This document shows positions 5,779 to 6,020 of a DNA stretch of 6,020 nt, piece after piece. Numbering within the stretch: the first letter of the stretch is position 1; the number at the start of each line of letters is the position of its first letter. Made by a program: the position numbers and the translations under genes. The notes beneath the pieces were generated by a model that was not told the DNA's origin, did no database searches, and was given only the letters and a program-made list of their open reading frames with translations. Source of the DNA: Gallionellaceae bacterium (GTDB lineage Bacteria; Pseudomonadota; Gammaproteobacteria; Burkholderiales; Gallionellaceae); NCBI GenBank assembly GCA_031277195.1, contig JAITMU010000020.1, positions 1-6,020 of the forward strand, in the 5' to 3' direction.

Positions 5779-6020
5779 ATGACAACAAAACTAATCCTGC
5801 AAGCGCTGTGCAATTCCAGCCTGACCGACGAGCTGCGCGATTCGGAACTCGAGTTGCTCGCAGAATGCATCACCGTGCGCGACTACAAGGCCGGTGACGC
5901 GATCCTCAAGCCGGGCGATACCGAGTTGCGCGACACGCTGCTGATTCTCGCCAGCGGCGACGTGGAAGCCGCCGCCAGCACGGGCGGTGAAAACATGACG
6001 CTGCACATGCTGAAACCGGG
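5779..6020 (+). CDS. Cyclic-nucleotide-binding-domain (Crp-like) protein, N-terminal part (cut by right edge)
   Basis: Eighty codons are visible. After a short helical start (MTTKLILQAL), the protein shows the opening of a cyclic-nucleotide-binding beta-roll: LTDELRDSELELLAECITVRDYKAGDAILKPGD (15-47), then LLILASGDVEAAASTGGENMTLHMLKPG (54-81, the last glycine being inferred from two bases). This matches the family pattern of a hydrophobic strand, SG-V, a turn, then L-PG. The phosphate-binding cassette and any output domain (Crp-type helix-turn-helix or other) lie beyond the edge, so it cannot be told whether this is a transcription factor or a stand-alone sensor, nor whether it binds cAMP at all. 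It is 72 bp downstream of secA on the same strand, past a REP-like hairpin, so it could be co-transcribed. Confidence 0.75.
   Translation, partial: MTTKLILQALCNSSLTDELRDSELELLAECITVRDYKAGDAILKPGDTELRDTLLILASGDVEAAASTGGENMTLHMLKP

Overview
This is a conserved housekeeping stretch of a proteobacterial chromosome with seven genes, two of them cut by the window edges. The gene content and order (divergent plsY/folB, an ogt-xerD pair, and a 904-residue SecA with a zinc-binding tail), together with GC-rich coding DNA, suggest a betaproteobacterium. The Nitrosomonadales/Gallionellaceae are a reasonable guess, but that placement is inference from gene style and cannot be proven without a database search.

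Layout from left to right. The start of plsY (phospholipid synthesis) runs off the left edge on the minus strand. It is divergent from folB (folate synthesis) on the plus strand, with only 54 bp between the two starts. After folB comes a 331-bp gene-free stretch that becomes strongly AT-rich. It holds a good sigma-70-type promoter (TTGACA-16-TATCAT) overlapped by small palindromes, followed by an inferred leader of about 130 nt that can fold on itself. This leads to a lone MarR-family repressor gene. The MarR gene converges on xerD (chromosome dimer resolution), and the two share a hairpin that overlaps the xerD stop codon. xerD lies 9 bp downstream of ogt (DNA alkylation repair), and both are on the minus strand. 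ogt is divergent from secA (protein-export motor), which fills nearly half the window on the plus strand. After secA come a REP-like hairpin and the start of a gene for a cyclic-nucleotide-binding-domain protein, cut by the right edge.

Most genes are unrelated in function and sit together as conserved core-genome neighbours. The parts worth a second look are the MarR gene, with its AT-rich control region and a cysteine cluster in its DNA-binding domain; the REP-like hairpin behind secA; a 13-base motif shared by the folB and secA upstream regions; and a loss of family similarity in plsY at the extreme left edge. I found no new multi-gene system, CRISPR array, tRNA, rRNA or transposase in this window.
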